Positions 9,562 to 17,880 of a DNA stretch of 64,000 bases are shown here, in pieces. Below the pieces are notes generated by a model. It had not been told where the DNA came from and did no database searches. It saw only the letters and a list, made by a program, of their open reading frames with translations. The stretch's first letter is position 1, and every line of letters begins with the position of its first letter. The stretch is from Pantoea sp. At-9b (GTDB taxonomy: Bacteria; Pseudomonadota; Gammaproteobacteria; Enterobacterales; Enterobacteriaceae). A program made the position numbers and the translations under genes. Location of the stretch: NCBI RefSeq assembly GCF_000175935.2, contig NC_014837.1, positions 3,658,001 through 3,722,000 on the forward strand. The letters run 5' to 3'.

Positions 9562-9648
9562 ACGGGACTGAGGGCTTTGCCGGGTTTTGTGGTTGATATC
9601 TCGCCAAAAAGCGAAAAAAGCAGCGTTTTTAAGAGGAGTCTGGAAGGG

Positions 9649-9680
9649 AAAAACAGGGCCAGCGGAAACCACAGGCCCTG
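9649..9680 (-). terminator. Rho-independent terminator of prfC
   Basis: On the minus strand a CAGGGCC stem pairs with GGCCCTG across a 13-nt loop and is followed by TTTTT. It begins 14 bp after the prfC stop codon. Confidence 0.85.
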
Positions 9681-9693
9681 AGAAAAACGACGA

Positions 9694-11283
9694 TTAATGC
9701 TCGCGCGTTTTACGGAAAGTCACATCAGGATAACGCTCCTGAGTGATATTGAGATTGACCATGGTCGGCGCGATATACGTGAGGTTATCGCCGCCATCAA
9801 GCGCAAGGTTGATCTCGTTTTTGCGTTGAAATTCATCGAATTTCTTCACGTCAGCACATTCAACCCAACGCGCAGTTGCCACGTTGACCGATTCGTAAAT
9901 CGCCTCAACGTTGTATTCGCTTTTCAGACGCGCAACGACCACGTCAAACTGCAACACACCCACTGCGCCGACGATCAAATCATTGTTATGCACCGGACGG
10001 AATACCTGCACGGCGCCCTCTTCCGACAGCTGCACCAACCCTTTCAGCAATTGTTTCTGCTTCAGGGGATCGCGCAGGCGAATACGACGGAACAGTTCCG
10101 GGGCGAAGTTCGGGATGCCGGTGAACTTCATGTTCTCGCCCTGGGTAAAGGTGTCACCAATCTGAATGGTGCCGTGGTTGTGCAGACCGATGATATCGCC
10201 CGGATAGGCTTCTTCCACGTGCGAACGGTCACCCGCCATAAAGGTCAGCGCATCGGAGATCACCACATCCTTGCCGATACGTACCTGACGCAGCTTCATG
10301 CCCTTTTCATATTTACCGGACACCACGCGCATAAAGGCGACGCGGTCACGGTGTTTCGGGTCCATGTTGGCCTGAATCTTAAACACAAAGCCGCTGAACT
10401 TCTCTTCTTTGGCTTCCACGGTACGGGTGTCGCTCTGACGCGGCATCGGTGCCGGAGCCCAGGAAACCAGGCCATCCAGCATATGATCGACGCCAAAGTT
10501 ACCCAGTGCGGTGCCGAAAAACACCGGGGTGATTTCGCCGCTCAGGAACAACTCTTCATCAAATTCGTTGGAGGCACCCTGCACCAGCTCCAGCTCGTCG
10601 CGCAGCTGCTGTGCCAGATCTTCACCCACCGCTTTATCGAGGTCCGGATTGTTCAGCCCTTTAACGATACGCACTTCCTGAATGGTGTGCCCCTGACCCG
10701 TCTGGTACAGGTAGGTTTCATCGTTATAGAGGTGATACACGCCTTTAAACAGTTTGCCGCAGCCGATCGGCCAGGTGATCGGCGCACAGGCGATCTTCAG
10801 CTCGTTCTCGACTTCATCCAGCAGCTCCATCGGGTCACGGATATCACGGTCAAGTTTGTTCATAAAGGTGATGATCGGCGTGTCACGCAGACGGGTCACT
10901 TCCATCAGCTTACGGGTACGATCTTCAACACCTTTAGCGGCATCGATCACCATCAGACAGCAGTCCACCGCCGTCAGAGTACGGTAGGTATCTTCCGAGA
11001 AGTCCTCGTGCCCGGGGGTGTCCAGCAGGTTCACCAGGCTGTCGCGATAAGGGAACTGCATCACCGAGGTGGTGATCGAGATACCACGTTGTTTCTCCAT
11101 TTCCATCCAGTCGGATTTGGCGTGCTGGTTTGAGCCACGGCCTTTTACCGTACCGGCGGTTTGGATCGCCTGTCCGAACAGCAGAACTTTCTCGGTGATG
11201 GTGGTTTTACCGGCGTCCGGGTGCGAAATGATCGCGAAGGTACGGCGGCGCGCCACCTCTTGTAAAAAGGGAGCATTAGACAT
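9694..11283 (-). CDS. prfC: Peptide chain release factor 3
   Basis: Translational GTPase that recycles RF1 and RF2 from the ribosome after peptide release. The 529 residues equal the E. coli length. The G domain shows the P-loop SHPDAGKTT, switch [10 protein letters not shown] and NKLD; a beta-barrel domain II and a C-terminal RF3-specific domain follow. The start at 11283 gives the family N-terminus ([17 protein letters not shown]); a frame 24 bp longer was rejected. It lies upstream of osmY as in E. coli and is followed by its own terminator, so it is probably a single-gene unit. Confidence 0.97.
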   Translation of the reverse strand: MSNAPFLQEVARRRTFAIISHPDAGKTTITEKVLLFGQAIQTAGTVKGRGSNQHAKSDWMEMEKQRGISITTSVMQFPYRDSLVNLLDTPGHEDFSEDTYRTLTAVDCCLMVIDAAKGVEDRTRKLMEVTRLRDTPIITFMNKLDRDIRDPMELLDEVENELKIACAPITWPIGCGKLFKGVYHLYNDETYLYQTGQGHTIQEVRIVKGLNNPDLDKAVGEDLAQQLRDELELVQGASNEFDEELFLSGEITPVFFGTALGNFGVDHMLDGLVSWAPAPMPRQSDTRTVEAKEEKFSGFVFKIQANMDPKHRDRVAFMRVVSGKYEKGMKLRQVRIGKDVVISDALTFMAGDRSHVEEAYPGDIIGLHNHGTIQIGDTFTQGENMKFTGIPNFAPELFRRIRLRDPLKQKQLLKGLVQLSEEGAVQVFRPVHNNDLIVGAVGVLQFDVVVARLKSEYNVEAIYESVNVATARWVECADVKKFDEFQRKNEINLALDGGDNLTYIAPTMVNLNITQERYPDVTFRKTREH

Positions 11284-11421
11284 GAGTGAAATCTTCTCAA
11301 AGGGCAACGCACGAGCCGCGCGTTGCGAAAAAATCAGGGTGACCGGGGCAGAGCCAGCGGTTATTCAGGCGGCATAGCATACAATATTTCGGTGAGGTGG
11401 GGAATGTTGGGTGCACGCTGC

Positions 11422-11574
11422 CCCCTCATCCCAGCCTTCTCCCGCCAGCAGGAGAAGGAGGCGTGCTATATGCTCGATCGGTCCCCTCTCCCGCCAGCGA
11501 GAGAATGAAGTGTGCTATATGCTCGATCGGTCCCCTCTCCCGCCAGCGGGAGAGGGTTAGGGTGAGGGTGAGGG
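11422..11574. repeat. Second REP-like repeat array, inverted relative to the first
   Basis: Three CTCCCGCCAGCGGGAG-type hairpins, the first two imperfect, are joined by the linker TATATGCTCGATCGGTCCC, the reverse complement of the linker in the 1681-2077 array with small changes. The linker units start at 11463 and 11512. Outer CCCTCATCCC and GGGTGAGGG arms frame the block. It separates prfC from the M20 amidohydrolase gene, just after the end of the latter. Confidence 0.85.
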
Positions 11575-11584
11575 CAAGGAAAAA

Positions 11585-12688
11585 CTAACCCAGCACCCGT
11601 GTTACGGCGGCTTTGAAGATTTTCACCCCAATCTCCAGCGAACTCAGTTCAAAATGCATATCCGGATGATGCAGGCCCGGTACCAGATTGGTGCCTAATC
11701 CCCAGAACCCGGCTTTCACCGTTGGGCATTTCACCGGGTAATAGAAGAAATCCTCGCTACCTGGCGTGGTTTTCGCACCCAGCAGCCCCTCTTCGCCCAG
11801 CACATCAACAATCGCAGCACGGATCACGGCGGTCGCTTCCTCATGGATCTCTGCCGCTGGCATCTCCTTCAGCACCACGACTTCGGCACTTGCCCCCAAC
11901 GCAGCGACACTATTGATGACTGCCTGCGTCACTTTCTGCTTGAGGATATCCATCGGTTCATTTTCCTGTGAACGCAGATCCCACACCACGCGGGCTTCAT
12001 CCGGCACCGAGTTAGTCACTCCGGCATCACAGAGAAAACGTGTTGCTTTGACACTCCAGTTCAACCCTGGCGACAGGTGAATGCTGTTCACCGCCTGCAC
12101 CGCTTGTACTGCCGCATCCAGCGCATTGACGCCAAGATGTGGGCGGGCCGCATGCGCCGGCACACCTTTGATGGTCGCTTCCAGCGTGCTACAGGCGGAA
12201 TAGATCACCGCAGGCGTCGCCTGTCCCACATGGCACTCCTCCAGCGGACGCACATGGAAACCAAGGATCATCTCAACATCCGCCATCGCACCGCCTTCAA
12301 TCATCGACAGCGCACCCGCTCCCAGTTCTTCGGCAGGTTGAAACAGCAGTTTAAGACGACCTTTTTTGATCGCTCCCTCTTGTAACAGCTCCTGCGCGGC
12401 GGTCAACACCACCGAGGAGTGACCATCATGGCCGCAGGTATGGCGCGCGCAAGCGACACCCTCGATCACATGCCCCAGCGCATCCATATCCGCACGCAAT
12501 GCCAGCACCGGGCCGGGGACACCGCTATCAATTTCCGCCACGATTCCGGTAGTGTGGTTAATGCCGCGAGTGACCTTGATCCCTGCCTGTTCCAACTGGT
12601 CGGCGATATAGGCTGAGGTTTTAAACTCCTGAAAGCCCAGTTCCGGGATTTCATGCAGAAAATGATAATGTTCTAAGACGTTGGACAC
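11585..12688 (-). CDS. M20-family amidohydrolase / metallopeptidase (GTG start)
   Basis: Zinc-dependent M20 (subfamily M20D, amidohydrolase) enzyme of 367 residues; relatives remove acyl or aminoacyl groups from small molecules or cleave dipeptides. Metal-site motifs are present: LRADMDAL, ARHTCGHDGHSS, QPAEE with the catalytic Glu, and GSEDFFYY near the C-terminus; the central lid domain spans about 170-285. The GTG start has AGGAG 7 bp upstream. It follows yjiG by 10 bp and so forms an operon with yjiH and yjiG. In E. coli the comparable partner is the isoaspartyl dipeptidase iadA, suggesting an analogous step on a different substrate. The substrate is unknown. Confidence 0.85.
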   Translation of the reverse strand: MSNVLEHYHFLHEIPELGFQEFKTSAYIADQLEQAGIKVTRGINHTTGIVAEIDSGVPGPVLALRADMDALGHVIEGVACARHTCGHDGHSSVVLTAAQELLQEGAIKKGRLKLLFQPAEELGAGALSMIEGGAMADVEMILGFHVRPLEECHVGQATPAVIYSACSTLEATIKGVPAHAARPHLGVNALDAAVQAVQAVNSIHLSPGLNWSVKATRFLCDAGVTNSVPDEARVVWDLRSQENEPMDILKQKVTQAVINSVAALGASAEVVVLKEMPAAEIHEEATAVIRAAIVDVLGEEGLLGAKTTPGSEDFFYYPVKCPTVKAGFWGLGTNLVPGLHHPDMHFELSSLEIGVKIFKAAVTRVLG

Positions 12689-12698
12689 CGGTTAGCTC

Positions 12699-13172
12699 CT
12701 AAACAAAAAAACGCATCACAAGCATGGCGATGACCGCATTGATGATGCTGGTCAGCATCAACAGCGGCCAATATTTTTTCGGTACATCGGCAACACCCAG
12801 CAGGCGGCCCATGTATTGCAACTGTGACCCCATCAGGAAAATCGCCGGGGCAAGGATCGTGATATCTGCGCCGCTCAGGGTGCCTTTGGTCAGCAGACTG
12901 ACCGCCACCCCCACCGCCGCGGAGGAGGATAACCAAGCCGTCAGCAGTACGGTGATGGCTTCACCCGGCAGGCCAAACAGCCCCATCACCGGTGCGAAGA
13001 GGTGCCCGAGGAATTGCATGATGCCCAACAGATTCAACACTTCCGCCAGCACATAAGCCATCACCACATTGGGCATCAGGTTATGGATCGCAATATGGAA
13101 GCCTTTACGCGCCCCCACGATAAAAATATCGAAGGGGTTATTATTCACCCGGGCTGGCGCGTTATTTGACAT
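12699..13172 (-). CDS. yjiG: YjiG-like inner membrane protein (nucleoside-recognition/Gate domain)
   Basis: Polytopic inner membrane protein of 157 residues with four to five hydrophobic helices and the family segment ARKGFHIAIHNLMPNVVMAY, followed by GLPGEAITVLL. It belongs to the SpmB/YjiG group with the Gate (nucleoside-recognition) fold; the transported or sensed compound is unknown. The start at 13172 overlaps the end of yjiH by 11 bp, with AAGGA upstream. It probably pairs with YjiH as a two-subunit permease serving the adjacent M20 hydrolase, by analogy with yjiG-yjiH-iadA in E. coli. Confidence 0.85.
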   Translation of the reverse strand: MSNNAPARVNNNPFDIFIVGARKGFHIAIHNLMPNVVMAYVLAEVLNLLGIMQFLGHLFAPVMGLFGLPGEAITVLLTAWLSSSAAVGVAVSLLTKGTLSGADITILAPAIFLMGSQLQYMGRLLGVADVPKKYWPLLMLTSIINAVIAMLVMRFFV

Positions 13173-13833
13173 CAGCAAAGTCCTTTTTATACACACTATT
13201 TAACATGAAACGGACAAAAGCCGCACCGACGAATTTGAGAACAAACATTAATACCAGCGGAATGATGATTGGCACCGTCATCGACGCAAACAGCGCTGAA
13301 CCGATGGCAAAATAGTTATTGATTAAACCGGCACCGGAATATTGCCAGGCGGACATCACCACGATCTCTTTTTTGCTGACCTGCTGTTGGTCATACATCT
13401 CTTTGGTTAATGCCGCTCCGGCATCGGTACTTTGCAGATCGGTAATTAACGCCAGGCCACAGCGCCCCGGCAAGCCCATCAATGGTTTCAACAGCGGAGT
13501 CAACAGCCGGTGCGCGGCACGAATCGCGCCGTAATGGGTAAAGATTTCCAGCACGCCCAGCGCCAGCATCACCGTTGGGGCCAGCGACAGCGCAAACAAA
13601 AAGCCCGCTTTGGCGCTCAGGCCACCAGAACCGAGGAAGGTACTGGTTGATTCTTTCATGGTGCCGAAACTGCCGCCCAGAGTGGTGAAATCAAACGCCC
13701 CCAGCCAGCTAAAACCTTCAACCTTATAAAATAAGCCGGAGAAAAACAGAATGGCCAATATCAACGCGACATAACTGCCGATACCTGCCGTCACCCGTTC
13801 CGGTGTGGCAATGATTTTTTCTTCAGATATCAA
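13162..13833 (-). CDS. yjiH: YjiH-like inner membrane protein (TTG start)
   Basis: Inner membrane protein of 223 residues (227 in E. coli) of the SpmA/YjiH group. It has about five hydrophobic segments and a central Gate-domain stretch with GRCGLALITDLQSTDAGAALT. The only start near the expected N-terminus is TTG (complement of 13831-13833): an in-frame stop lies five codons upstream and no ATG occurs between. GGAGGG is only 2-3 bp from that TTG, so initiation is uncertain. It is the first gene of yjiH-yjiG-M20 and is divergent from ftnA across 463 bp. Confidence 0.82.
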   Translation of the reverse strand: MISEEKIIATPERVTAGIGSYVALILAILFFSGLFYKVEGFSWLGAFDFTTLGGSFGTMKESTSTFLGSGGLSAKAGFLFALSLAPTVMLALGVLEIFTHYGAIRAAHRLLTPLLKPLMGLPGRCGLALITDLQSTDAGAALTKEMYDQQQVSKKEIVVMSAWQYSGAGLINNYFAIGSALFASMTVPIIIPLVLMFVLKFVGAAFVRFMLNSVYKKDFADVK

Positions 13834-14296
13834 ACCCTCCTGCTGGTGTTATTTTTTAACCAGTCAGTTGCAATATATGGAACTAAGTTCTAAGCAGGAT
13901 TTATGCCAGCTGTTATTTTCTTTAATTGCGAAAGCGCTAATTTTGTTCAGTAACAATTAAATCATCGGAATATCAATCCTTCCGGGCAAAGATATTAATC
14001 TTTGGGGAGGTTATTTCCCCGGATAAATATTTCCCCCCGGTAACCAGATTGCTGAAAATAAAATCAATTGCACGCAGGTGCACACACATCAGGCAACCGC
14101 TACGCACCATCATGGTGCAAGCGCCGTTAATGGAAAGAAGACAAAAATGAGAATCCGTCGCATTCAAAAACCTGAATAATTCCATTTATAATCAATAAGA
14201 TAAATTCAACTTTTTGACGAAAATCACTTCACAAAAAAGTGAACATTGATGCATAATTCGCCGCACTCACCTGAAAAATTTAAAAAGGAATCAGCC
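13834..14296. other. Intergenic region between yjiH and ftnA (463 bp)
   Basis: No gene recognised. The region is AT-rich near ftnA and should hold the divergent promoters. Its clearest structure is the palindrome GCACCATCATGGTGC at 14104-14118, preceded by a related GCACGCAGGTGCA around 14070-14083. The ATTTCCCC word recurs at about 14012-14038. A short open frame across 13973-14185 has no recognisable similarity. Confidence 0.6.
14104..14118. promoter_or_regulatory. Palindrome between yjiH and ftnA, possible operator
   Basis: GCACCAT-C-ATGGTGC is a perfect 7-bp inverted repeat around one base, in the intergenic region upstream of both yjiH and ftnA. No T-run follows, so it reads more like a protein-binding site than a terminator. 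The binding factor is not recognised. Confidence 0.4.
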
Positions 14297-14803
14297 ATGT
14301 TAACTGCTGAAATGACTGCGCGTCTGAATGATCAACTGAATCTGGAATTCTTCTCTGCCAACCTCTACCTGCAAATGAGTGCCTGGTGCAGTGACAAAGG
14401 TTTTGAAGGCGCTGCCGCCTTCCTGAAAATGCACTCACGCGAAGAGATGGAACACATGCAGCGCCTGTTCGACTACCTGAGCGATGCCGGTTCGCTGCCG
14501 CTGCTGGGCAGCATTGCCGCGCCGCCGGTTAGCTGGAACTCCCTCGCGGAACTGTTCGAAGAAACGCTGAACCACGAAAAGCTGATCACCAGCAAAATCA
14601 ATGAACTGGCTCATGCAGCAATGACCACGCAGGATTATTCCACCTTCAACTTCCTGCAATGGTACGTAGCCGAGCAGCATGAAGAAGAGAAGCTGTTCAA
14701 AACGGTACTGGATAAACTGGCGTTGGTGGGTAGCAAAGGTGAAGGCCTGTTCCTGATCGACAAAGATCTGGGCCGCATGAACACCGAAAGTCACGGCGCA
14801 TAA
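14297..14803 (+). CDS. ftnA: Non-haem ferritin FtnA
   Basis: Iron-storage ferritin subunit that forms a 24-mer shell in the cytosol, oxidising Fe(II) at a di-iron centre. The 168 residues (165 in E. coli) form a four-helix bundle. Ferroxidase ligands appear in [12 protein letters not shown] (Glu), SREEMEHMQ (Glu and His), the helix-C EETLNHEK segment and [10 protein letters not shown]. The start at 14297 is preceded by AAAAAGGAATCAGCC; an upstream in-frame ATG at 14246 was rejected because it adds residues outside the family. A strong terminator follows 7 bp after the stop codon. Confidence 0.96.
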   Translation: MLTAEMTARLNDQLNLEFFSANLYLQMSAWCSDKGFEGAAAFLKMHSREEMEHMQRLFDYLSDAGSLPLLGSIAAPPVSWNSLAELFEETLNHEKLITSKINELAHAAMTTQDYSTFNFLQWYVAEQHEEEKLFKTVLDKLALVGSKGEGLFLIDKDLGRMNTESHGA

Positions 14804-14810
14804 GATGAAG

Positions 14811-14837
14811 CGGCCCGCATGGCGGGCCGATTTTTTT
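14811..14837 (+). terminator. Rho-independent terminator of ftnA
   Basis: CGGCCCGC pairs with GCGGGCCG around a 3-nt loop, followed by an A and TTTTTTT. It ends at the stop codon of the convergent PAS-GGDEF-EAL gene. Confidence 0.92.
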
Positions 14838-17685
14838 ATCCCAGCGTTTTTAAGCGCAGCTCTGAGGGCTGTGGGCGACCAAACAGGTAGCCCTGGAACA
14901 GGGTACATCCCTCCTCACGTAAGCGCGCAAACTGCTCGCTGCTCTCCACTCCTTCTGCGGTAATCTGAATATCCAGACTCCGGCTCATCCCGGTGATCGC
15001 GCGAATAATCGCCAACGCTTCACGACTGTCGCCCATATCGTTGATAAACGACTTGTCGATTTTGATTTTGTCGAACGGGAAGGATCGCAGATAGCTGAGT
15101 GAAGAATAACCGGTGCCGAAATCGTCCAGCGCAATTTGCACCCCCAGCGCTTTCAGGTTTTGCAGGGTACGGATATTACCGAGGGCATCATCCAGCAGCA
15201 CCGACTCGGTGATCTCCACTTCAAGGCGATGCGGTGCCAACCCGGACTCGCGCAATGCGCCTTCGACCACCGAAATCAACGAGCTGTTTTTGAACTGCAA
15301 CGGCGACAGGTTAACCGACACCGATTGTTCCCCTTCCCAGCTTGCCGCTTCACGACAGGCTTCATACAGCGCATAAGCCCCCAGCAGGTGGATCAGGCCC
15401 GTCTCTTCGGCGATCGGGATAAAATCATTCGGCATGATCAGTCCTTTGATCGGATGATGCCAGCGCATCAGCGCTTCATAACCAATGATCCCCTTCTCAT
15501 TCCCGTCGGTGATCGGCTGATAGTAGAGCTTGAGCTGACGTCCACTGATCGCATCGCGCAGATCGTTCTCGATCACCCGACGGCTACGCGCCAGATCATC
15601 CATCTCCAGCGTGAAATGCTCATAACGATTACGCCCGTTGCGTTTGGCTTCGTACAGCGCCATATCGGCGCAGCGTAGCATGTGCTCCGGCGTGTTGGCC
15701 GCCTGCGAACTCAGTGCGATCCCGACACTCAGCCCGACAGACAGATTATGTCCCTCCAGATTGACCGGAGGACGAATTGCCTCAATCAGCCGCTGCGCCA
15801 CCACCGCAGCCTCATCGGCGTTACGGATGTTGGGCAACACAATCGCAAACTCATCACCGCCAATACGCGCCAGGGTGTCATGGTCACGTAACACGTTACG
15901 TAAACGCTTCGCCACTGTTCGCAACAGGTCATCACCAATCTGATGGCCCAGCGCATCGTTGACGTTTTTGAAGTTATCAAGATCGAGACACAGCGTGGCG
16001 GTGATATACCCGCCCTGCGTATCCGCGCGCAGTGCCTCACTTAACTTCTGGCGGAACAGAATGCGATTCGGCAGGCTGGTCAGGTTATCGTGGTGCGCCA
16101 TGTGGTGAATGCGGGCATCGGCTTCGCGCTGATCGGTCACGTCTTCCACAATCAGCATCACAAAATTCTGCCGCAAATCTTTCCCGGCGATGGTGGTCGC
16201 GCGGGTATGCAAAATGCGTTCGCCGCCTGCGGTCAGCAACAGCTGTTCACGGGTATGGATACCTTCACTACGCAGGGCAATATCCGCCAGACTGTTGAAG
16301 TAATCACTCAGCTCCGCCGACATGCATTCGTGTGGCCGTTTATGCATGATCAACAGCTTATTGATACCAAACAGCTGCTCGGCTTTGTCATTGACCATCA
16401 GAATTTCACGCGTGATGGCGTCTTCGACAATGACGCAGGATGGGATATGGGTGATGATGGTATCGAGGAATTTTGACAGCTCAGACGCTTTGGCGCTCTG
16501 CGCTTCGGCCAGATCCCGTGCACGTAGCAACTGCTGCTCATGCTCCCGGCGCTCAGTCACATCGCGGGTAATTTTCGCAAAGCCAATCAGGCGGCCTTCT
16601 TCGTTATGGATGGCATCGATCACCACATGCGCCCAGAAGGCCGAGCCGTCCTTGCGGTAGCGCCAGCCCTCATCTTCGAAGCGCCCGGTTTTCAACGCGA
16701 TACCGAGATTGGCATCCGGCGCTTTCGACTGACGCTCCTGTGCGCCGTAGAACACCGAAAAATGCTGGCCGACAATCTCTTCGGAGCGATAGCCTTTCGC
16801 GCGCTGCGCCCCGGCGTTCCAGTTCACCACTCGCCCCTGCACATCCAGCATGTAAATGGCGTAATCCCGCACTCCGGTCACCAGCAGGCGGAAGGTTTTT
16901 TCCTGCTCACGCTGGGCACGTAATAACGCCTGCTGTTCAGTACAGTCGCGGGTGATTTTGGCGTAACCAATCAACTTACCGGTATCATCACGGATGGCAT
17001 CGATGATGACATGGGCCCAAAAGGCGCTGCCATCCTTACGATAGCGCCAACCTTCATCTTCAAAGCGCCCGGTTTTAAAGGCGATACCGAGGTTCTTCTC
17101 CGGGATGTGGTTAAGCCGATCCTGCGCGCTATAAAAACGCGAGAAGTGCTGTCCGACGATCTCTTCCGCGACATAACCTTTGGCGCGTTGTGCCCCGGCA
17201 TTCCAATTTTCGACGTTGCCGTCCAGATCCAGCATGTAGATGGCGTAATCGGTGACACCTTCCACCAGCAAACGAAACCGTTCTTCCTGCTCACGCTGTC
17301 TGCGTTGCTGCTCCTGCTGCTGGGTACAGTCACGGGTGATTTTGGCAAAGCCGAGCAGTTCACCATATTGATCGCGGATGGCATCAATAATCACATGCGC
17401 CGAGAAGGCGCTACCGTCTTTGCGATAACGCCAGCCTTCGGTCTCAAAGCGTCCGGTGGCGGTGGCATTGGCTAAGCCACGCAGCGGTGCACCGTTTTTA
17501 CGATCGTCTTCGCTGTAAAACAGCGCGAAATTCTTACCGACAATTTCTTCAGCGGTATAGCCTTTGGCGCGTTGTGCACCGGCATTCCAGCTCGCCACCG
17601 TACCGTCTGGCTTGAGCATGTAGATGGCGTAATCAAGCACACTCTGTACAAGCAGCCGGTACATGACGTCAGAATTATTATCCAT
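14836..17685 (-). CDS. PAS(x4)-GGDEF-EAL cyclic-di-GMP sensor protein
   Basis: A 949-residue soluble signalling protein without evident membrane segments. Three near-identical PAS domains repeat with an exact 128-residue step (the WNAGAQRAKGY motif starts at 33, 161 and 289), followed by a fourth, divergent PAS near 405-520. The diguanylate cyclase domain has an intact GGDEF at 609-613 and an RxxD inhibitory site at 600-603. The EAL phosphodiesterase domain keeps EAL at 737-739 and DDFGTGYSS. Both activities therefore look possible. It is monocistronic and converges on ftnA. The signal sensed by the PAS domains cannot be told from sequence; no obvious haem or flavin motif was found. Confidence 0.92.
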   Translation of the reverse strand: MDNNSDVMYRLLVQSVLDYAIYMLKPDGTVASWNAGAQRAKGYTAEEIVGKNFALFYSEDDRKNGAPLRGLANATATGRFETEGWRYRKDGSAFSAHVIIDAIRDQYGELLGFAKITRDCTQQQEQQRRQREQEERFRLLVEGVTDYAIYMLDLDGNVENWNAGAQRAKGYVAEEIVGQHFSRFYSAQDRLNHIPEKNLGIAFKTGRFEDEGWRYRKDGSAFWAHVIIDAIRDDTGKLIGYAKITRDCTEQQALLRAQREQEKTFRLLVTGVRDYAIYMLDVQGRVVNWNAGAQRAKGYRSEEIVGQHFSVFYGAQERQSKAPDANLGIALKTGRFEDEGWRYRKDGSAFWAHVVIDAIHNEEGRLIGFAKITRDVTERREHEQQLLRARDLAEAQSAKASELSKFLDTIITHIPSCVIVEDAITREILMVNDKAEQLFGINKLLIMHKRPHECMSAELSDYFNSLADIALRSEGIHTREQLLLTAGGERILHTRATTIAGKDLRQNFVMLIVEDVTDQREADARIHHMAHHDNLTSLPNRILFRQKLSEALRADTQGGYITATLCLDLDNFKNVNDALGHQIGDDLLRTVAKRLRNVLRDHDTLARIGGDEFAIVLPNIRNADEAAVVAQRLIEAIRPPVNLEGHNLSVGLSVGIALSSQAANTPEHMLRCADMALYEAKRNGRNRYEHFTLEMDDLARSRRVIENDLRDAISGRQLKLYYQPITDGNEKGIIGYEALMRWHHPIKGLIMPNDFIPIAEETGLIHLLGAYALYEACREAASWEGEQSVSVNLSPLQFKNSSLISVVEGALRESGLAPHRLEVEITESVLLDDALGNIRTLQNLKALGVQIALDDFGTGYSSLSYLRSFPFDKIKIDKSFINDMGDSREALAIIRAITGMSRSLDIQITAEGVESSEQFARLREEGCTLFQGYLFGRPQPSELRLKTLG

Positions 17686-17880
17686 TGTTAGTTGCCTATT
17701 GCTGGCCTGATGTCACCTGGTTACCCAGGAAAATTCTTAATTGCTCTGCAGACTTAATAGCAAATACGCAGCGTTGACAAGCGCTATCAGCCGACAGGCG
17801 AAAGTTGGTAGTTTGGTTATCGGCAATGGCGAGAAATTGTTCAGTGGGATACTCAATCAATTATGCAGTGTTGACGGTGC

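Noticed and set aside
9697..11133. A 478-residue plus-strand open frame opposite prfC
   Set aside because: Antisense shadow of a highly conserved gene, rich in His and Gln, without motifs or a ribosome site.
13973..14185. A 70-residue protein in the yjiH-ftnA intergenic region
   Set aside because: No ribosome-binding site or similarity; composition is like the surrounding AT-rich spacer.
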